DNA from: Ensifer sp. Root278
GTDB taxonomy: Bacteria > Pseudomonadota > Alphaproteobacteria > Rhizobiales > Rhizobiaceae
Length of the DNA: 64,000 nt
Assembly: GCF_001429285.1 (NCBI RefSeq)
Contig: NZ_LMJJ01000003.1
Coordinates: 263,256-327,255 of the forward strand
Reading direction: 5' to 3'
Numbering within the stretch: the stretch's first letter is position 1; each line of letters starts with the position of its first letter. The notes below the pieces were generated by a model. It ran no database searches. It was not told the DNA's origin and saw only the letters and a program-made list of their open reading frames with translations. Positions 33,932-42,944 of this stretch are shown piece after piece. Made by a program: the position numbers and the translations under genes.

Positions 33932-34440
33932 ATGCACCAGGAAACGGACCCTGGCTTCCAGCATATTGCGGCGGATGCGCTGCCGCGCATCGAGGAGGAA
34001 GGCGTCGACATGCGCCTGATCGCAGGCTCGCTTCATGGCGAGCGCGCGCCGGCAAGAATGTTCTCCGACATGTTCAATGCCTACGTGGCCCTGGCGGCCG
34101 GCGCGCGCTTCCGCCTCGACGGTGAGCACATCGAGCGGGCCGTCTTCGTCATCAGTGGAACGATCGAAGTCACTGGACAGCAAGAGCGGTTCAGGCAGGA
34201 TCAACTGGTTGTCTTCAAACCCGGCTCCGAAATCGTCCTCAAGGCGATTGGCCCAGCGCGGCTCATGGTGCTGGGCGGCGAACCGCTCGCCGAGAACGGC
34301 ACATTTTCTGGAACTTCGTGTCGAGCCGCCGCGACCGCATCGAGCAGGCGGCCCTCGACTGGCAGAACCGCTCATTCCCCGGGGTGCCGGGAGAAACGGA
34401 GTTTACGCCGCTGCCCCATGGGCCCAGAAACATCACCTAG
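33932..34440 (+). pseudogene. Pirin-family protein, C-terminal part with frameshift
   Basis: Encodes DPGFQHIAADALPRIEEEGVDMRLIAGS, FSDMFNAYVALAAGARFRL and [10 protein letters not shown], the C-terminal cupin half of pirin. Near 34297-34303 the frame changes and the family ending [21 protein letters not shown] then [13 protein letters not shown] continues to a TAG at 34438. The N-terminal cupin with the metal site is missing. Truncated and frameshifted, so non-functional. Confidence 0.8.
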
Positions 34441-34475
34441 CCCCATCCCAAACAAGGAAACTGAAGGAAATCGAA

Positions 34476-35069
34476 ATGACCTACGCAATCATCGGATCCG
34501 GTGCCATCGGCTCGGCGCTCATCGCACATTTCGCGTCAAAGGGCATACCTGTCAAAGTGGCCAACAGCCGAGGACCCGCATCGCTTGCCGCCGCCAGGAA
34601 GTCAGGCGACACGACAATCCCCGTCGAGATCGACGAAGCCGTGGCGCAGGATATCGTCATCCTCGCCCTGCCGTTCACGGCGGTGCCCGACCTGGCGAAG
34701 GTTCGCAAGGACTGGACGGGGACGATCGTCATCGACGCCACCAATGCGATCACCTTCCCCGAATTCCGCCCCGCCGACCTCGGCGGCAGGCTTTCGAGCG
34801 ACATCGTCGCCGAGACGCTTCCAGGCGCAAAAGTGGTCAAGGCCTTCAATTCGCTTCCGGCCGCCTTGCTCGCGGCCGACCCCGCCGAGGCGTCGGGGCG
34901 CAGGGTGGTGCTGCTGTCCGGCAACGATGAGGGCGCCAATGCCAGCGTCGCAGGTCTTATTGAGAACCTGGGCTTTGCAGCGCTCGATCTCGGTGACCTC
35001 AAGGCCGCCGCGCCCATGCAACAGTTCGGCGGTCCTCTGGTGGCGGTCAATCTGATCAAGAAGGGCTGA
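34476..35069 (+). CDS. NADPH-dependent F420 reductase-like protein
   Basis: A 197-residue Rossmann protein of the F420-dependent NADP oxidoreductase/ProC-like family. The dinucleotide motif is MTYAIIGSGAIGSALIAHFASKG; strands and loops such as DIVILALPFTAV, VIDATNAI and VVKAFNSLPAALL are standard for the group. The ATG at 34476 has GAAGGAAAT upstream. Rhizobia generally lack F420, so it likely uses another NAD(P)-linked substrate. It begins a run of small redox genes. Confidence 0.85.
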   Translation: MTYAIIGSGAIGSALIAHFASKGIPVKVANSRGPASLAAARKSGDTTIPVEIDEAVAQDIVILALPFTAVPDLAKVRKDWTGTIVIDATNAITFPEFRPADLGGRLSSDIVAETLPGAKVVKAFNSLPAALLAADPAEASGRRVVLLSGNDEGANASVAGLIENLGFAALDLGDLKAAAPMQQFGGPLVAVNLIKKG

Positions 35070-35179
35070 CGGAGCCCTTTCACGGCCGGCCATACTTTGC
35101 GTCAACGCCCTCATCGTGCGAGCGATGGGGGGGCGCATGGGAATCCGTGGCTGGAACGCAGCCCAAAATGTTCGAAATT

Positions 35180-35198
35180 ATAGAGCGTTATCGTCTAT
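35180..35198. promoter_or_regulatory. Possible operator upstream of DoxX gene
   Basis: ATAGA-N9-TCTAT inverted repeat in AT-rich DNA about 90 bp before the DoxX start. The shape suits a LysR-type (T-N11-A) or similar dimeric regulator. No regulator gene is adjacent apart from the AraC fragment. Confidence 0.3.
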
Positions 35199-35286
35199 TT
35201 TATTCGGCTTTTGCGATGAGTTCGATCTCGGCATAGTTGTTTCCACAGAGCGGACATGGTGGCTGCCGATTTCAAACGAAACCAGT

Positions 35287-35721
35287 ATGTCGCATATCGC
35301 AACCGCTCGTCAGAACGAAGACCTGACGTCCTCCGCCGCCGTTCAGGCCGTTCTGCCGGCCGTCGGCCGCGTCCTCATCAGCCTGATCTTTCTGCTGTCA
35401 GGCTTCAGCAAGCTCACCGCCCCGGCGATGACGATCGGCTATATCGAATCTGTGGGCCTGCCGTTCCCGACGCTGGCCTATGGCGCAGCACTCGCCGTGG
35501 AACTCATCGGCGGCGCCGCCCTTGTCCTCGGCTACCAGACGCGCCTCGTCGCAGCGGGTCTTGCCGTGTTCTCCGTCGCCACAGCAGTCAGCTTCCACAA
35601 CGATCTCGCAGACCTGAACCAGTTCGGCCACTTCTTCAAGAACGTCGCCATGGCCGGCGGGCTCCTGCATGTCGTCGCTTTCGGCGGCGGCAAGTTCAGC
35701 ATCGATGGCTGGCGCCGCTAG
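35287..35721 (+). CDS. DoxX-family membrane protein
   Basis: A 144-residue protein with four hydrophobic helices of the DoxX family: VGRVLISLIFLLSGFSKLTAP, PTLAYGAALAVELIGGAALVLGYQ, LVAAGLAVFSVATAVSFH and the closing FFKNVAMAGGLLHVVAFGGGKFSID. The FHNDLADLNQFGHFFKN loop is typical. DoxX proteins are linked to redox and thiol stress, though the biochemical role of most is unknown. I use ATG 35287; the open frame upstream crosses the promoter region. Confidence 0.85.
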   Translation: MSHIATARQNEDLTSSAAVQAVLPAVGRVLISLIFLLSGFSKLTAPAMTIGYIESVGLPFPTLAYGAALAVELIGGAALVLGYQTRLVAAGLAVFSVATAVSFHNDLADLNQFGHFFKNVAMAGGLLHVVAFGGGKFSIDGWRR

Positions 35722-35795
35722 GCGGGAGGACCGCGCCGGCTTTCGAGCCGGCGCTCCTTTGGCAGCTTCCACTCCAAGCAAGAAAGGCAGATCCC

Positions 35796-36272
35796 ATGCG
35801 CGTCCTGAAGATCCTTCCGTTGGTCGCTTCGCTGCTTGCCGGCGGCTGGGCAATGGCAGCACCGCAGAACGATGAAACGGCAATCGCCGTCAAATGGTAC
35901 GAAGCCTTCGACAAGAGCAAGCCGGAGATCCTTGAAGCCATTCTCGCCGACGGTTGGCGTGACATTCCCGATGCACCCGACGCCCCTCGGGGAGCGCAAG
36001 CCGCGAAGGCCGTCCTGAAAATGCTTCACACCGCCTTCCCGGACTTTCAGATCACGGTCGAGGACATCATCTCCGACGGAAACAAGGTCGTCGTCCGATC
36101 GACAATCTCGGGTACCCACAAGGGATCATTTGCCGGGCTCCCGGCATGCGGGCGGAAACTGCTCATCCAGTCCGTCGATATTCACCTTGTCGAATGCGGC
36201 AGGATCCAAAAGACCTGGCACACCGAGGATTGGATGTCCGGTCTCACCCAGCTCGGTGCGTACAAGCGCTGA
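35796..36272 (+). CDS. Exported SnoaL-like (ester cyclase-type) protein
   Basis: A 158-residue protein with an N-terminal signal (MRVLKILPLVASLLAGGWAMAAP) followed by a SnoaL/NTF2-like alpha+beta cone: VKWYEAFDKSKPEILEAILADGW, AAKAVLKMLHTAFPDFQITVEDIISDGNKVV and a C-terminal KTWHTEDWMSGLTQLGA. SnoaL proteins bind small ligands, sometimes as cyclases or hydrolases; substrate unknown. AGAAAGGCAG precedes the ATG. It follows the DoxX gene by 74 bp in the same direction. Confidence 0.82.
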   Translation: MRVLKILPLVASLLAGGWAMAAPQNDETAIAVKWYEAFDKSKPEILEAILADGWRDIPDAPDAPRGAQAAKAVLKMLHTAFPDFQITVEDIISDGNKVVVRSTISGTHKGSFAGLPACGRKLLIQSVDIHLVECGRIQKTWHTEDWMSGLTQLGAYKR

Positions 36273-36302
36273 CGCTGTAAGCCGAAATACCAGCAAACGC
36301 AT

Positions 36303-36912
36303 TTTTGCGACCATCCTCACCAAGGGCCTGACCGCCTGGATGGCGATCAACGCCATGGCGAAACCCGGCGAAGGCGACCACGCGCTCGTTCAGGGTGCGA
36401 GCGGCGGCGTCGGAAACCTGCTTGCCCGCTGGCTGCGGGCGCGGGGGATCACGGTGATCGGAACCGGGTCGCAACGTAAGCTCGCCGATCTGGAACAGGC
36501 GGTCGACCACGCATTTGCATATGAGACCGTCGCGCTCGACGAGCACATCCGCACCCTCGCCCCCAATGGCGTCGATATCGTCTATGAACTGGTCGGCGCA
36601 ACGACCTTCGCCACGACGCTCGGCGTGATCCGCGATGGCGGAACGATTGCTGTGATCGGCGCGGCATCGGGTGGCGCCGCCATCGATGAGACGGGACTCA
36701 GCCGCCGCGGCATCCGCCTGGTGCGTGGCAGCACCGGCCAGCATGTGACGAAGGACAACCTTCAGGCCGCCGCAGACGAAGTGTTCGATGCCTGGCGGAA
36801 CGGAGTGTTCGGCACGGTCAGCGCCCGGAAATATCCTCTGCCGGAAGCGCAGCTCGCGCATGCCGACATTCTCGAACGCCGCGGCGACGGCCCCACGGTG
36901 CTCGTCCCCTGA
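36303..36912 (+). pseudogene. Zinc-type/quinone oxidoreductase, N-terminally truncated
   Basis: Contains the Rossmann half of a medium-chain dehydrogenase: FATILTKGLTAWMAIN, ALVQGASGGVGNLLARWLRARG, GVDIVYELVG, RDGGTIAVIGAASGG and a normal C-terminus with stop. The N-terminal GroES-like substrate domain (about 110 residues) is missing and the frame just before has no homology, so it begins inside the gene. Codon use is otherwise normal. Confidence 0.75.
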
Positions 36913-36933
36913 TCGGCTTAGAAGGAAACCGTC

Positions 36934-37103
36934 ATGTCCGGGCTCGCGCCGCAGCGGTCGTCCTGCTGCTCGTGTTTGCGGTCAACTTCGATCGGTGGAC
37001 GGGCAATGCCAATGCCCTAGCGCCCTCGGCGCTAGCCGCTTTCGACGAGACCGGGCCGGAACTCGACCATTGCCGAGGGGCTTTCCAGCCCGGCGACTGC
37101 TAA
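36934..37103 (+). pseudogene. Small exported protein with frameshift after the start codon
   Basis: ATG 36934 has a strong GAAGGAAA ribosome site, but its own frame is meaningless. One base over, the sequence reads RARAAAVVLLLVFAVNFDRW, a signal-peptide-like start, and continues (GNANALAPSALAAFDETGPELDHCRGAFQPGDC) to TAA. A one-base deletion just after the ATG explains this. Product unknown; two cysteines near the C-terminus. Confidence 0.4.
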
Positions 37104-37110
37104 GACGGCG

Positions 37111-37138
37111 ATGGCGTCACCTTGGAAGGTGACGCCAT
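37111..37138. terminator. Long perfect hairpin at convergent gene ends
   Basis: ATGGCGTCACCTT and AAGGTGACGCCAT form a 13-bp perfect stem with a 2-nt centre, overlapping the last codons of the flavin reductase gene and lying just after the small frameshifted gene. It probably ends both convergent transcripts, although T-runs are short (TTT on the plus strand). Confidence 0.5.
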
Positions 37139-37662
37139 TTCACCATATGCTCGCTGAGATCGAGCACATCGCCATCGGCGGCAAAATGACCGTCGCCGCG
37201 ATGATGCAGGGTCCGCCGCTCCTTGCGGTCCGAGTCGATCCACAGCCGTTCGGCCTGCAGGATGAAGAGGCTATAGGCCTCGACGGTATCGACCACCCTG
37301 CATTCGATGTTGGCAAGGCACTCGCCGATCAGTGGCGCCGCGACACTGCGTGCCGGCTGCGGCGTCAGGCCGAAACGCTTGAACTTGTCGACGGTGTCGC
37401 CCGAGCAATTGCCGATATCGACGACCGCCCTTGTAAGATCGATGGTCGGGATGGCGATGACGCATTCGCCGGTCCCCCTCAGAGCGCGGTAGCTATGATC
37501 CCAGGGACCGATGACACAGCCGATCAGCGGCGGCGCATGCTGGATCATCATGTGGAAACCCATCGTCATGACGTTGGGCGTTCCTTCATAGCTGGTCGTC
37601 ACCAGCACGATCGGACCCGGTTCGAGCTGACGAAAGGCCCCAGAGGCCGGTACTTCCTTCAT
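37117..37662 (-). CDS. Flavin reductase-like (FMN-binding) protein
   Basis: A 181-residue protein of the flavin reductase/FMN-binding split-barrel family: PGPIVLVTTSYEGTPNVMTMGFHMM, IGPWDHSYRALRGTGECVIAIPT, and KFKRFGLTP followed by AAPLIGECLANIECRVVDT, all typical. Members reduce or bind FMN, often feeding partner monooxygenases. ATG 37662 has AAGGAGAT upstream. The terminal residues lie in a strong hairpin. Follows the SDR gene by 59 bp on the same strand. Confidence 0.85.
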   Translation of the reverse strand: MKEVPASGAFRQLEPGPIVLVTTSYEGTPNVMTMGFHMMIQHAPPLIGCVIGPWDHSYRALRGTGECVIAIPTIDLTRAVVDIGNCSGDTVDKFKRFGLTPQPARSVAAPLIGECLANIECRVVDTVEAYSLFILQAERLWIDSDRKERRTLHHRGDGHFAADGDVLDLSEHMVKWRHLPR

Positions 37663-37721
37663 AGGAAATCTCCTTGATCGTCGGCCTCCCCATCCCGGAC
37701 GGGAAGGCCGATGGTTCACGA

Positions 37722-38471
37722 CTACCAGCCCTGTTCAACCGGCAGGACGAAGAGCTCGGCCACATTGACGTGCGCGGGTGCCTGGGCCGCAAACACGATC
37801 GTGTCGGCCACGTCGGCGCTTTGCAGGAAGGTCATCTGCTTGGCGAGATCGTCCATCTGCTGGCGGTAGCCCGGATCCGTGATCTGGTCATAAAGTTCGG
37901 TCGCGACCGCGCCGGGCTGAATACAGGTGACGCGGATGTTGTGCTTCTGGCCGACCTCCATGCGCAGACCGTCGGAGAAGGCGGTCACGGCATGCTTCGT
38001 GGCGCAATAGACCGACAGTCCCTTGAAGACCTTGCGGCCGGCGATCGAGGAGGTGTTGAAGATATGGCCGGAATGCTGCTTGATCATCTGCGGCAGCACG
38101 GTCGCCGTCGTGTTCAAGAGGCCCTTCACGTTGACGTCGACCATGCGAAGCCATTCGGCCGTCTTGAACTGGTCGATGTCGGAAAGCGGCATCAGGCCGG
38201 CATTGTTGAAGAGAATGTCGATCGCACCATAGGCATCGATCAGCTTCTTCACACCGGCTTCGACGGAAGCCGGATCGACCACGTCCATCTCGATGACCAG
38301 GGCTTCACCACCCTTCTCAGTGATTTCGGCCTTCAGCTCTTCCAGACGATCGGTGCGCCGTGCCGCGATGCCAACCTTTACGCCGGCTCCGGCAAGCGCA
38401 AGCGCCGTTGCTGCACCAATGCCGCTAGAAGCACCGGTGACCAGTGCGACTTTGCCGTTGATATTCGTCAT
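37722..38471 (-). CDS. Short-chain dehydrogenase/reductase
   Basis: A 249-residue classical [14 protein letters not shown] cofactor motif, NNAG (LFNNAGLMP), catalytic serine in FNTSSIAG and YCATKHAV (YxxxK). It is close in type to the second SDR at 40028-40759 (both share NNAG-MPLS and VDVN-KG-L), so the two are paralogues of the YdfG/clavulanate-dehydrogenase-like group. ATG 38471 has AAGGAGAT upstream. It is divided from the AraC gene by 152 bp and followed by the flavin reductase gene; the AraC protein probably controls them. Confidence 0.88.
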   Translation of the reverse strand: MTNINGKVALVTGASSGIGAATALALAGAGVKVGIAARRTDRLEELKAEITEKGGEALVIEMDVVDPASVEAGVKKLIDAYGAIDILFNNAGLMPLSDIDQFKTAEWLRMVDVNVKGLLNTTATVLPQMIKQHSGHIFNTSSIAGRKVFKGLSVYCATKHAVTAFSDGLRMEVGQKHNIRVTCIQPGAVATELYDQITDPGYRQQMDDLAKQMTFLQSADVADTIVFAAQAPAHVNVAELFVLPVEQGW

Positions 38472-38623
38472 GATGATATCTCCTTGTTGCTTGCAAACCC
38501 GCTCCGGAAGCGGAGAGGTGTTTGCTTTCGGCAAGGAGAACCCTATGAAATCCGGGATTTTTCCTCTCCCGGTGGCTTGCCTAGGCTATTGGGATTTTGC
38601 TCCATTCTGTGTGCCGAATGAGC

Positions 38624-39553
38624 CTAGCCCCTGCGATAGTCGCTCGGCGTAAGCCCCGTTTCACGGCGGAAAATCTGGGCGAAGTGGCTGGGACTGGAAT
38701 AGCCGACCATGAGGCCGATCTCGATGATGCTGGTGTCGGTTTCCTGCAGCAGCTGCTGGGCCTTGGCCACCCGCTGCCGGATGAAATAATGCGAGGGAGG
38801 AAGACCCGTCGCCTTCTTGAACAGCCGGCTGAAATGGAATTCGCTGATGCCGACCTCCTGTGCCAGGCGGCCGAGATCGAACGGTTCCTCGAGATGTTTC
38901 TCCATGAAGGCGATCGCTCTCCTGAGCTTTGCGCCGGGCAAGGCGTTCTGCGCACGCATCTCGGCATTGGCGACCGCATAGCGGCGCACGAGATGGACGG
39001 CAAGGCTTTGCGCCAACCCTTCGACATAAAGCGGGCTGCCACCGCCATCCGCTGCCAGTTCCTCGTTAAGGAGAGTGAGGATATGCGAGAGCGTCGCGTC
39101 GCGGCCGCCGGAGACGTCCTTCAGCGTCACGTTTCCGCCGTCCTTGCCGAATATCGCCTCGACCACCCGCTCGAACAGGGGCACGGAAACGTAAAGGTGC
39201 ATGACGCGGAAGGGCTGGTTGCCCTCGGCCTGCCAGCGCATTTCATAGGGCACCGGCGAACAGGTCAGGAAAAAATCGCCGACCTCGACGCGGTTTGCCA
39301 TCCATTTTCCGCCGAGATCCCGTTCCTCGACAACGGCACTCCCAGACATGATCCAGACGATAAGAGGCTCGGCGACGGCGGGCACCAGGAAGGGATGTTG
39401 AGCGCGATGGCGCGAAAGCACCTGCACGAAGACATCTCTCCACGCCGGACCGTCGCCGCTGACCAGCGTGTTTCCGCTGATGTAACTTTCAAGACCGACC
39501 GGGGAGGTTCGCTCAGGGATGGGCAGACACGCGGATGGTTCGTCCAAAGCCAT
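38624..39553 (-). CDS. AraC-family transcriptional regulator
   Basis: A 309-residue regulator with an N-terminal AraC-N/cupin-like domain and a C-terminal pair of helix-turn-helix motifs: LRRAIAFMEKHLEEPFDLGRLAQEVGISEFHFSRLFKKATG and IIEIGLMVGYSSPSHFAQIFRRETGLTPSDYRRG. I use ATG 39553, preceded by GGGAGGGAG. It lies upstream of, and codirectional with, an SDR and a flavin reductase gene, which are its most likely targets. Confidence 0.9.
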   Translation of the reverse strand: MALDEPSACLPIPERTSPVGLESYISGNTLVSGDGPAWRDVFVQVLSRHRAQHPFLVPAVAEPLIVWIMSGSAVVEERDLGGKWMANRVEVGDFFLTCSPVPYEMRWQAEGNQPFRVMHLYVSVPLFERVVEAIFGKDGGNVTLKDVSGGRDATLSHILTLLNEELAADGGGSPLYVEGLAQSLAVHLVRRYAVANAEMRAQNALPGAKLRRAIAFMEKHLEEPFDLGRLAQEVGISEFHFSRLFKKATGLPPSHYFIRQRVAKAQQLLQETDTSIIEIGLMVGYSSPSHFAQIFRRETGLTPSDYRRG

Positions 39554-39649
39554 GATCGTCTCCCTCCCCATGGATCGCTCAAGCAAATGTGGCGCCGGGA
39601 TCAAGGATATCCGGCGCCAGGGAAAAGGGAAGAACGAAGACTTCGCCGC

Positions 39650-40015
39650 TTAGTCCGGTTTCTTTCCGTCGCGATAGAGGATCATGCCGGCATGGTGCAG
39701 CATTCCGTCGATGAAGTCGCCATCGGCGGTAAATCCGGTATCGTCCCAGTAGTCGATGTGATTGCCGCGGACTTCGTATCGTCCCAGATAGGCGCTCTCC
39801 CGACGGCCGCGCGCCTCGTCGTAGCGGCCACTCGGCATCAGGTTGTGACGAATACGGCCATCCGCGGTGATCCACATACCGACATAGGGATGCGTCTGGT
39901 CTGGTGGAGTTGGGTTCCGGATCATTTTCATCTGGGAATATCCTTCCTGGGCGGAGGCCATGCAGAACAGCATCGCGGCAAGGCCCGCCGTTGCAAGTCC
40001 AGATCGGTTCGACAT
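39650..40015 (-). CDS. Atu4866-domain exported protein
   Basis: A 121-residue protein with a signal peptide (LATAGLAAMLFCMASAQEG) and a small beta-rich domain: HPYVGMWITADGRIRHNLMPSGRYDEARG, SAYLGRYEVRGNHIDYWDDTGFTADGDF, the signature of the Agrobacterium Atu4866 family. Structure is known for the family but not its function. It lies 12 bp after the SDR gene at 40028-40759, so the two are probably cotranscribed. Confidence 0.85.
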   Translation of the reverse strand: MSNRSGLATAGLAAMLFCMASAQEGYSQMKMIRNPTPPDQTHPYVGMWITADGRIRHNLMPSGRYDEARGRRESAYLGRYEVRGNHIDYWDDTGFTADGDFIDGMLHHAGMILYRDGKKPD

Positions 40016-40027
40016 CCCGTCCTCCGA

Positions 40028-40759
40028 TCACATGCTTGCAGTGGGCCGAATGACGATGTCGCTGGTATCGACGTCCGCGGGTTGGCCGATCACATGCACG
40101 ATCGCGTCAGCGATGGCCTCCGGCTTCAGGGCTATCTGGCGATAGGCGACCATCGCTTCGGCGGCAGTCGGATCAGTGATGCTATCGGCGAGTTCCGATT
40201 CCACGACGCCCGGATAGACGCAGGTCACGCGGATCCGATCGTTCTCCTGCCGCAACCCGTCGGAAATGGCCCGCACGGCATATTTGGTGGCGCAGTAGAC
40301 GGCGGCCGTCGGCGATACCGAAAGGCCTCCGACGGACGAGACGTTGATCACCTGCCCGGCGCCCTGCCGGTTCATGGCGGGCAGCACGGAGGCGATGCCG
40401 TAAAGCACGCCCTTGATGTTGACGTCGACCATCCGGTCCCATTCATCCACTTTCAGCGAAGCCATCGGCGAAAGCGGCATGACGCCGGCATTGTTGACGA
40501 TCACGTCGATGCGCCCAAAGGCATCGAGCGCGGTATCGGCGAAGGCCTGGACATCCGCGCGGGATGTGACGTCGAGGCTCCGGTAGAGTGCCTTGCCGCC
40601 TGTGGCAGTGATCTCGGCGGCCAGGGTTTCGAGGCGATCGATGCGTCGTGCCCCAAGCACGACCACGGCGCCGGCCTTGGCAAGGGCACGCGCCGTCGCC
40701 TCGCCGATGCCGCTGCTGGCACCGGTGACGAGAACGATCTTGTTTGTGATGTTGCTCAT
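40028..40759 (-). CDS. Short-chain dehydrogenase/reductase
   Basis: A 243-residue classical SDR with [15 protein letters not shown] (IVNNAGVMP), the serine in NVSSVGG and YCATKYAV (YxxxK). Paralogue of the SDR at 37722-38471. ATG 40759 has AAAGGA upstream. Flanked on the same strand by DUF1330 (upstream) and Atu4866 (downstream) genes, forming a small operon of unknown substrate. Confidence 0.88.
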   Translation of the reverse strand: MSNITNKIVLVTGASSGIGEATARALAKAGAVVVLGARRIDRLETLAAEITATGGKALYRSLDVTSRADVQAFADTALDAFGRIDVIVNNAGVMPLSPMASLKVDEWDRMVDVNIKGVLYGIASVLPAMNRQGAGQVINVSSVGGLSVSPTAAVYCATKYAVRAISDGLRQENDRIRVTCVYPGVVESELADSITDPTAAEAMVAYRQIALKPEAIADAIVHVIGQPADVDTSDIVIRPTASM

Positions 40760-40815
40760 AGGAATGTCCTTTCTTGAGGTGTGATGGTCATGTTGCGGCT
40801 TCGCACCAACGATCG

Positions 40816-41109
40816 TCACGCCGGCTCGAAGCCGCGCAGGGCGATGATCCGCGAGCCCGCCGCAGACTGTCTTTGTCTTGCGAGAGGCGCATAGGCCGGC
40901 GACGCGAAAAGATCGCGGATCGCCTGCATGTCGGGGAATTCGATGATCAGCATGTTGCTCGCCTCCCAGCCTTCGAGCTGGAGCGGGGCATCATCAAGGG
41001 CAATGAGCCGGCCGCCGGCTTCGGCGACGAGCGGCAGGGCCTTGGAACGGTAATCGGCAATCGCGTCATGGTCTTGAATGTGGAGATCGACAACGAGGTA
41101 GGCTGACAT
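40816..41109 (-). CDS. DUF1330 domain protein
   Basis: A 97-residue dimeric alpha-beta barrel-type protein of the DUF1330 family: MSAYLVVDLHIQDHDAIADYRSKALPLV, GWEASNMLIIEFPDMQAIRDLFASPAYAPL. These are ferredoxin-like folds with no proven activity. AGGAG precedes the ATG. It heads the SDR-Atu4866 group. Confidence 0.85.
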   Translation of the reverse strand: MSAYLVVDLHIQDHDAIADYRSKALPLVAEAGGRLIALDDAPLQLEGWEASNMLIIEFPDMQAIRDLFASPAYAPLARQRQSAAGSRIIALRGFEPA

Positions 41110-41235
41110 GGGTGGCTCCTGTTTGCTCCGGCCTCATCCAATCCGGATGGGTCGACTGAACCTAGGCCGTCACCGGCAGAACTCTCTTGCCGGCTTGCGC
41201 GAGCCGTCGGGATCTTGCGCAAGGCGCTTCTCTGG

Positions 41236-41485
41236 CTATGCCGCAGGCGCCTGTCTGGCAACGAACAGCGACATGCGCTCCTGCGCGACCAGCAGAGCTT
41301 TTTCCTCCAGCGGATAACCGGCATGGCGAATGACGTTGGAAAAGCGTTTCGACGATTTCTTTCCGGGAAGCCCCAAGGGACGCTTTGTGGCCATCCTGCG
41401 GGCAAGCGGCATCCTGAGCGGCAACCTGGCCGGCAAGTGCGCCGACGATTGCCCCGGTGGCAAACATGATCTTCAAAGAGGTCAT
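41236..41485 (-). pseudogene. Small exported protein with frameshift
   Basis: ATG 41485 (GGAAG upstream) opens MTSLKIMFATGAIVGALAGQVAA, a clear signal peptide, then SRKEIVETLF. At the TTTTCC run near 41337 the frame must change to continue as SNVIRHAGYPLEEKALLVAQERMSLFVARQAPAA and stop at 41236; in the original frame the sequence turns into Arg/Ala-rich noise. About 82 residues when joined. Divergent from the LysR gene at 41621, which may have regulated it. Confidence 0.55.
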
Positions 41486-41591
41486 CGTACTTCCTTTCAT
41501 CGCGGGTGCCGTTTCGATCCCCATTCGCCGTCTGAGCCGTGGGATGAAGGAAGAATAGATGCGGTTGATTGTCGTCGGTACTCCGCTATAA

Positions 41592-41608
41592 CTAATCAGA
41601 TTGGTTAG
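41592..41608. promoter_or_regulatory. Likely LysR operator
   Basis: CTAATCAGATTGGTTAG, an imperfect palindrome of the T-N11-A kind, ends 12 bp before the LysR start and lies in the divergent promoter with the small exported protein gene. Confidence 0.45.
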
Positions 41609-41620
41609 CATGGTGCGACA

Positions 41621-42550
41621 ATGAATCTGGATCTGAACCTGCTGCCGCTTTTCCTCGCGGTGGCCGAGGAGGCGAATTTCGCGGCCGCCGCCGCCCGCCT
41701 CGGCGTCACGCGCTCGGCCGTCAGCCAGGGCATCCGGCGGCTGGAAGACGGCTGCGGGATAGCGCTCGTCACCCGCACCACGCGCAGCGTCCGACTCACC
41801 GAAGCGGGTGAGCGCCTGCGCGACACGCTTTCGCGTCCAATGGCCGACGTACTGTCTGCGCTCGAAGATGTCGGCGGCAACGCCAACCCCCACGGTGTGC
41901 TTCGCATCGCGGTGACCTCGATTGCCGAAGATTTTCTCTCCGGGCCGCTTGTCGCCTCCTTTGCCGAGGCCTACCCCAATATCATCGTCGACGTGACGGT
42001 GACGGACGATACGTTCGATATCGTCGCCGGGGGCTTCGATGCAGGGGTGCGGCTGGGGGATGTCATCGAGCAGGATATGGTGGCCGTTCCGCTGTCGGGC
42101 GAACAAAAGGAAGTCGTCGTGGCGAGCCCCGCCTATTTCGAAGCCCACGGGTTTCCGACACATCCGAGGGACCTGATCCATCACCGCTGCATCGGATGGC
42201 GTCCGTCACCGGACACGGCACCCTACCGGTGGGAATTCGCCCAGGAAGGGGAAGCCTTCGACGTTTCAGTCGAACCCCAGATCACCACGAATGACCTGCG
42301 CCTTATGATACGGACGGCGCTGGCCGGCGGCGGCATTACATTCGCGCTAGAGGAGACCTTTCGCCCCTATCTCGAACGAGGCGAGTTGGTTTCATTCCTG
42401 GAAGACTATCTGCCGCCCTTCCCCGGCTTCTTTCTCTATTTCCCCAGCCGGCACAATATGGCGCCCAAGTTGCGCGCCCTGGTCGACCACGTCCAGCGTT
42501 TCAGACGCGAACGCCTTATGACCAAAACAAGTCCTACGCCCTTGGCATGA
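41621..42550 (+). CDS. LysR-family transcriptional regulator
   Basis: A 309-residue LysR regulator: MNLDLNLLPLFLAVAEEANFAAAAARLGVTRSAVSQGIRRLED at the N-terminus, then the effector domain (HGVLRIAVTSIAEDFLSGPL...). The motif TRSAVSQ-IRRLE and the LVTRTTRSVRLTEAGERL wing place it in the large CrgA/DsdC-like group that often controls oxidoreductases or efflux. A palindrome sits just upstream. Divergent from a frameshifted small exported protein. Confidence 0.9.
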   Translation: MNLDLNLLPLFLAVAEEANFAAAAARLGVTRSAVSQGIRRLEDGCGIALVTRTTRSVRLTEAGERLRDTLSRPMADVLSALEDVGGNANPHGVLRIAVTSIAEDFLSGPLVASFAEAYPNIIVDVTVTDDTFDIVAGGFDAGVRLGDVIEQDMVAVPLSGEQKEVVVASPAYFEAHGFPTHPRDLIHHRCIGWRPSPDTAPYRWEFAQEGEAFDVSVEPQITTNDLRLMIRTALAGGGITFALEETFRPYLERGELVSFLEDYLPPFPGFFLYFPSRHNMAPKLRALVDHVQRFRRERLMTKTSPTPLA

Positions 42551-42622
42551 GCCATCCGGTTTCCAGCAAGATCGGCAATTACCAGGCGGACGAAGCGGGT
42601 CTACGCCGGCCAACGCGAAGCC

Positions 42623-42844
42623 TTGCTGAAATCCCTGCGGCCGGAGGAAGCGATAGTCGCCGGATTGGCCGTGCTGTTGCGTTTGCCGAACGGGGTCCGG
42701 GATCTTGCGATCGCCGCTCTCGGCATGTCGCTATGGCACCCGGAAGCATCGGACCACTCCACTCGTTCCACACCGCGAGTAGCGGCGCTCGTCTTCCCGA
42801 GACGCAAATTCCCGCGCATGAGACGGATCTGGGTGACGACCTGA
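42623..42844 (+). pseudogene. Possible relic of an unidentified small protein
   Basis: A frame reading EALLKSLRPEEAIVAGLAVLLRLPNGVRDLAIAALGMSLW has coding-like composition but no proper start (a TTG at 42623 at best) and degenerates into basic residues before its stop. No family recognised. It lies between LysR and kup genes. Confidence 0.2.
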
Positions 42845-42944
42845 GGCGTATCAGGCGGGAAACCCGCAAATCCGTATTTGCCTCACCTTTCGCAATGCAC
42901 CATATAGTGGGGCCGTTTTTTAGCGGTTCGATCCAGGAGACCTC

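Noticed and set aside
38597-40777. 726-codon plus-strand open frame
   Set aside because: It runs antisense through the AraC, Atu4866 and SDR genes, all of which have clear families and ribosome sites.
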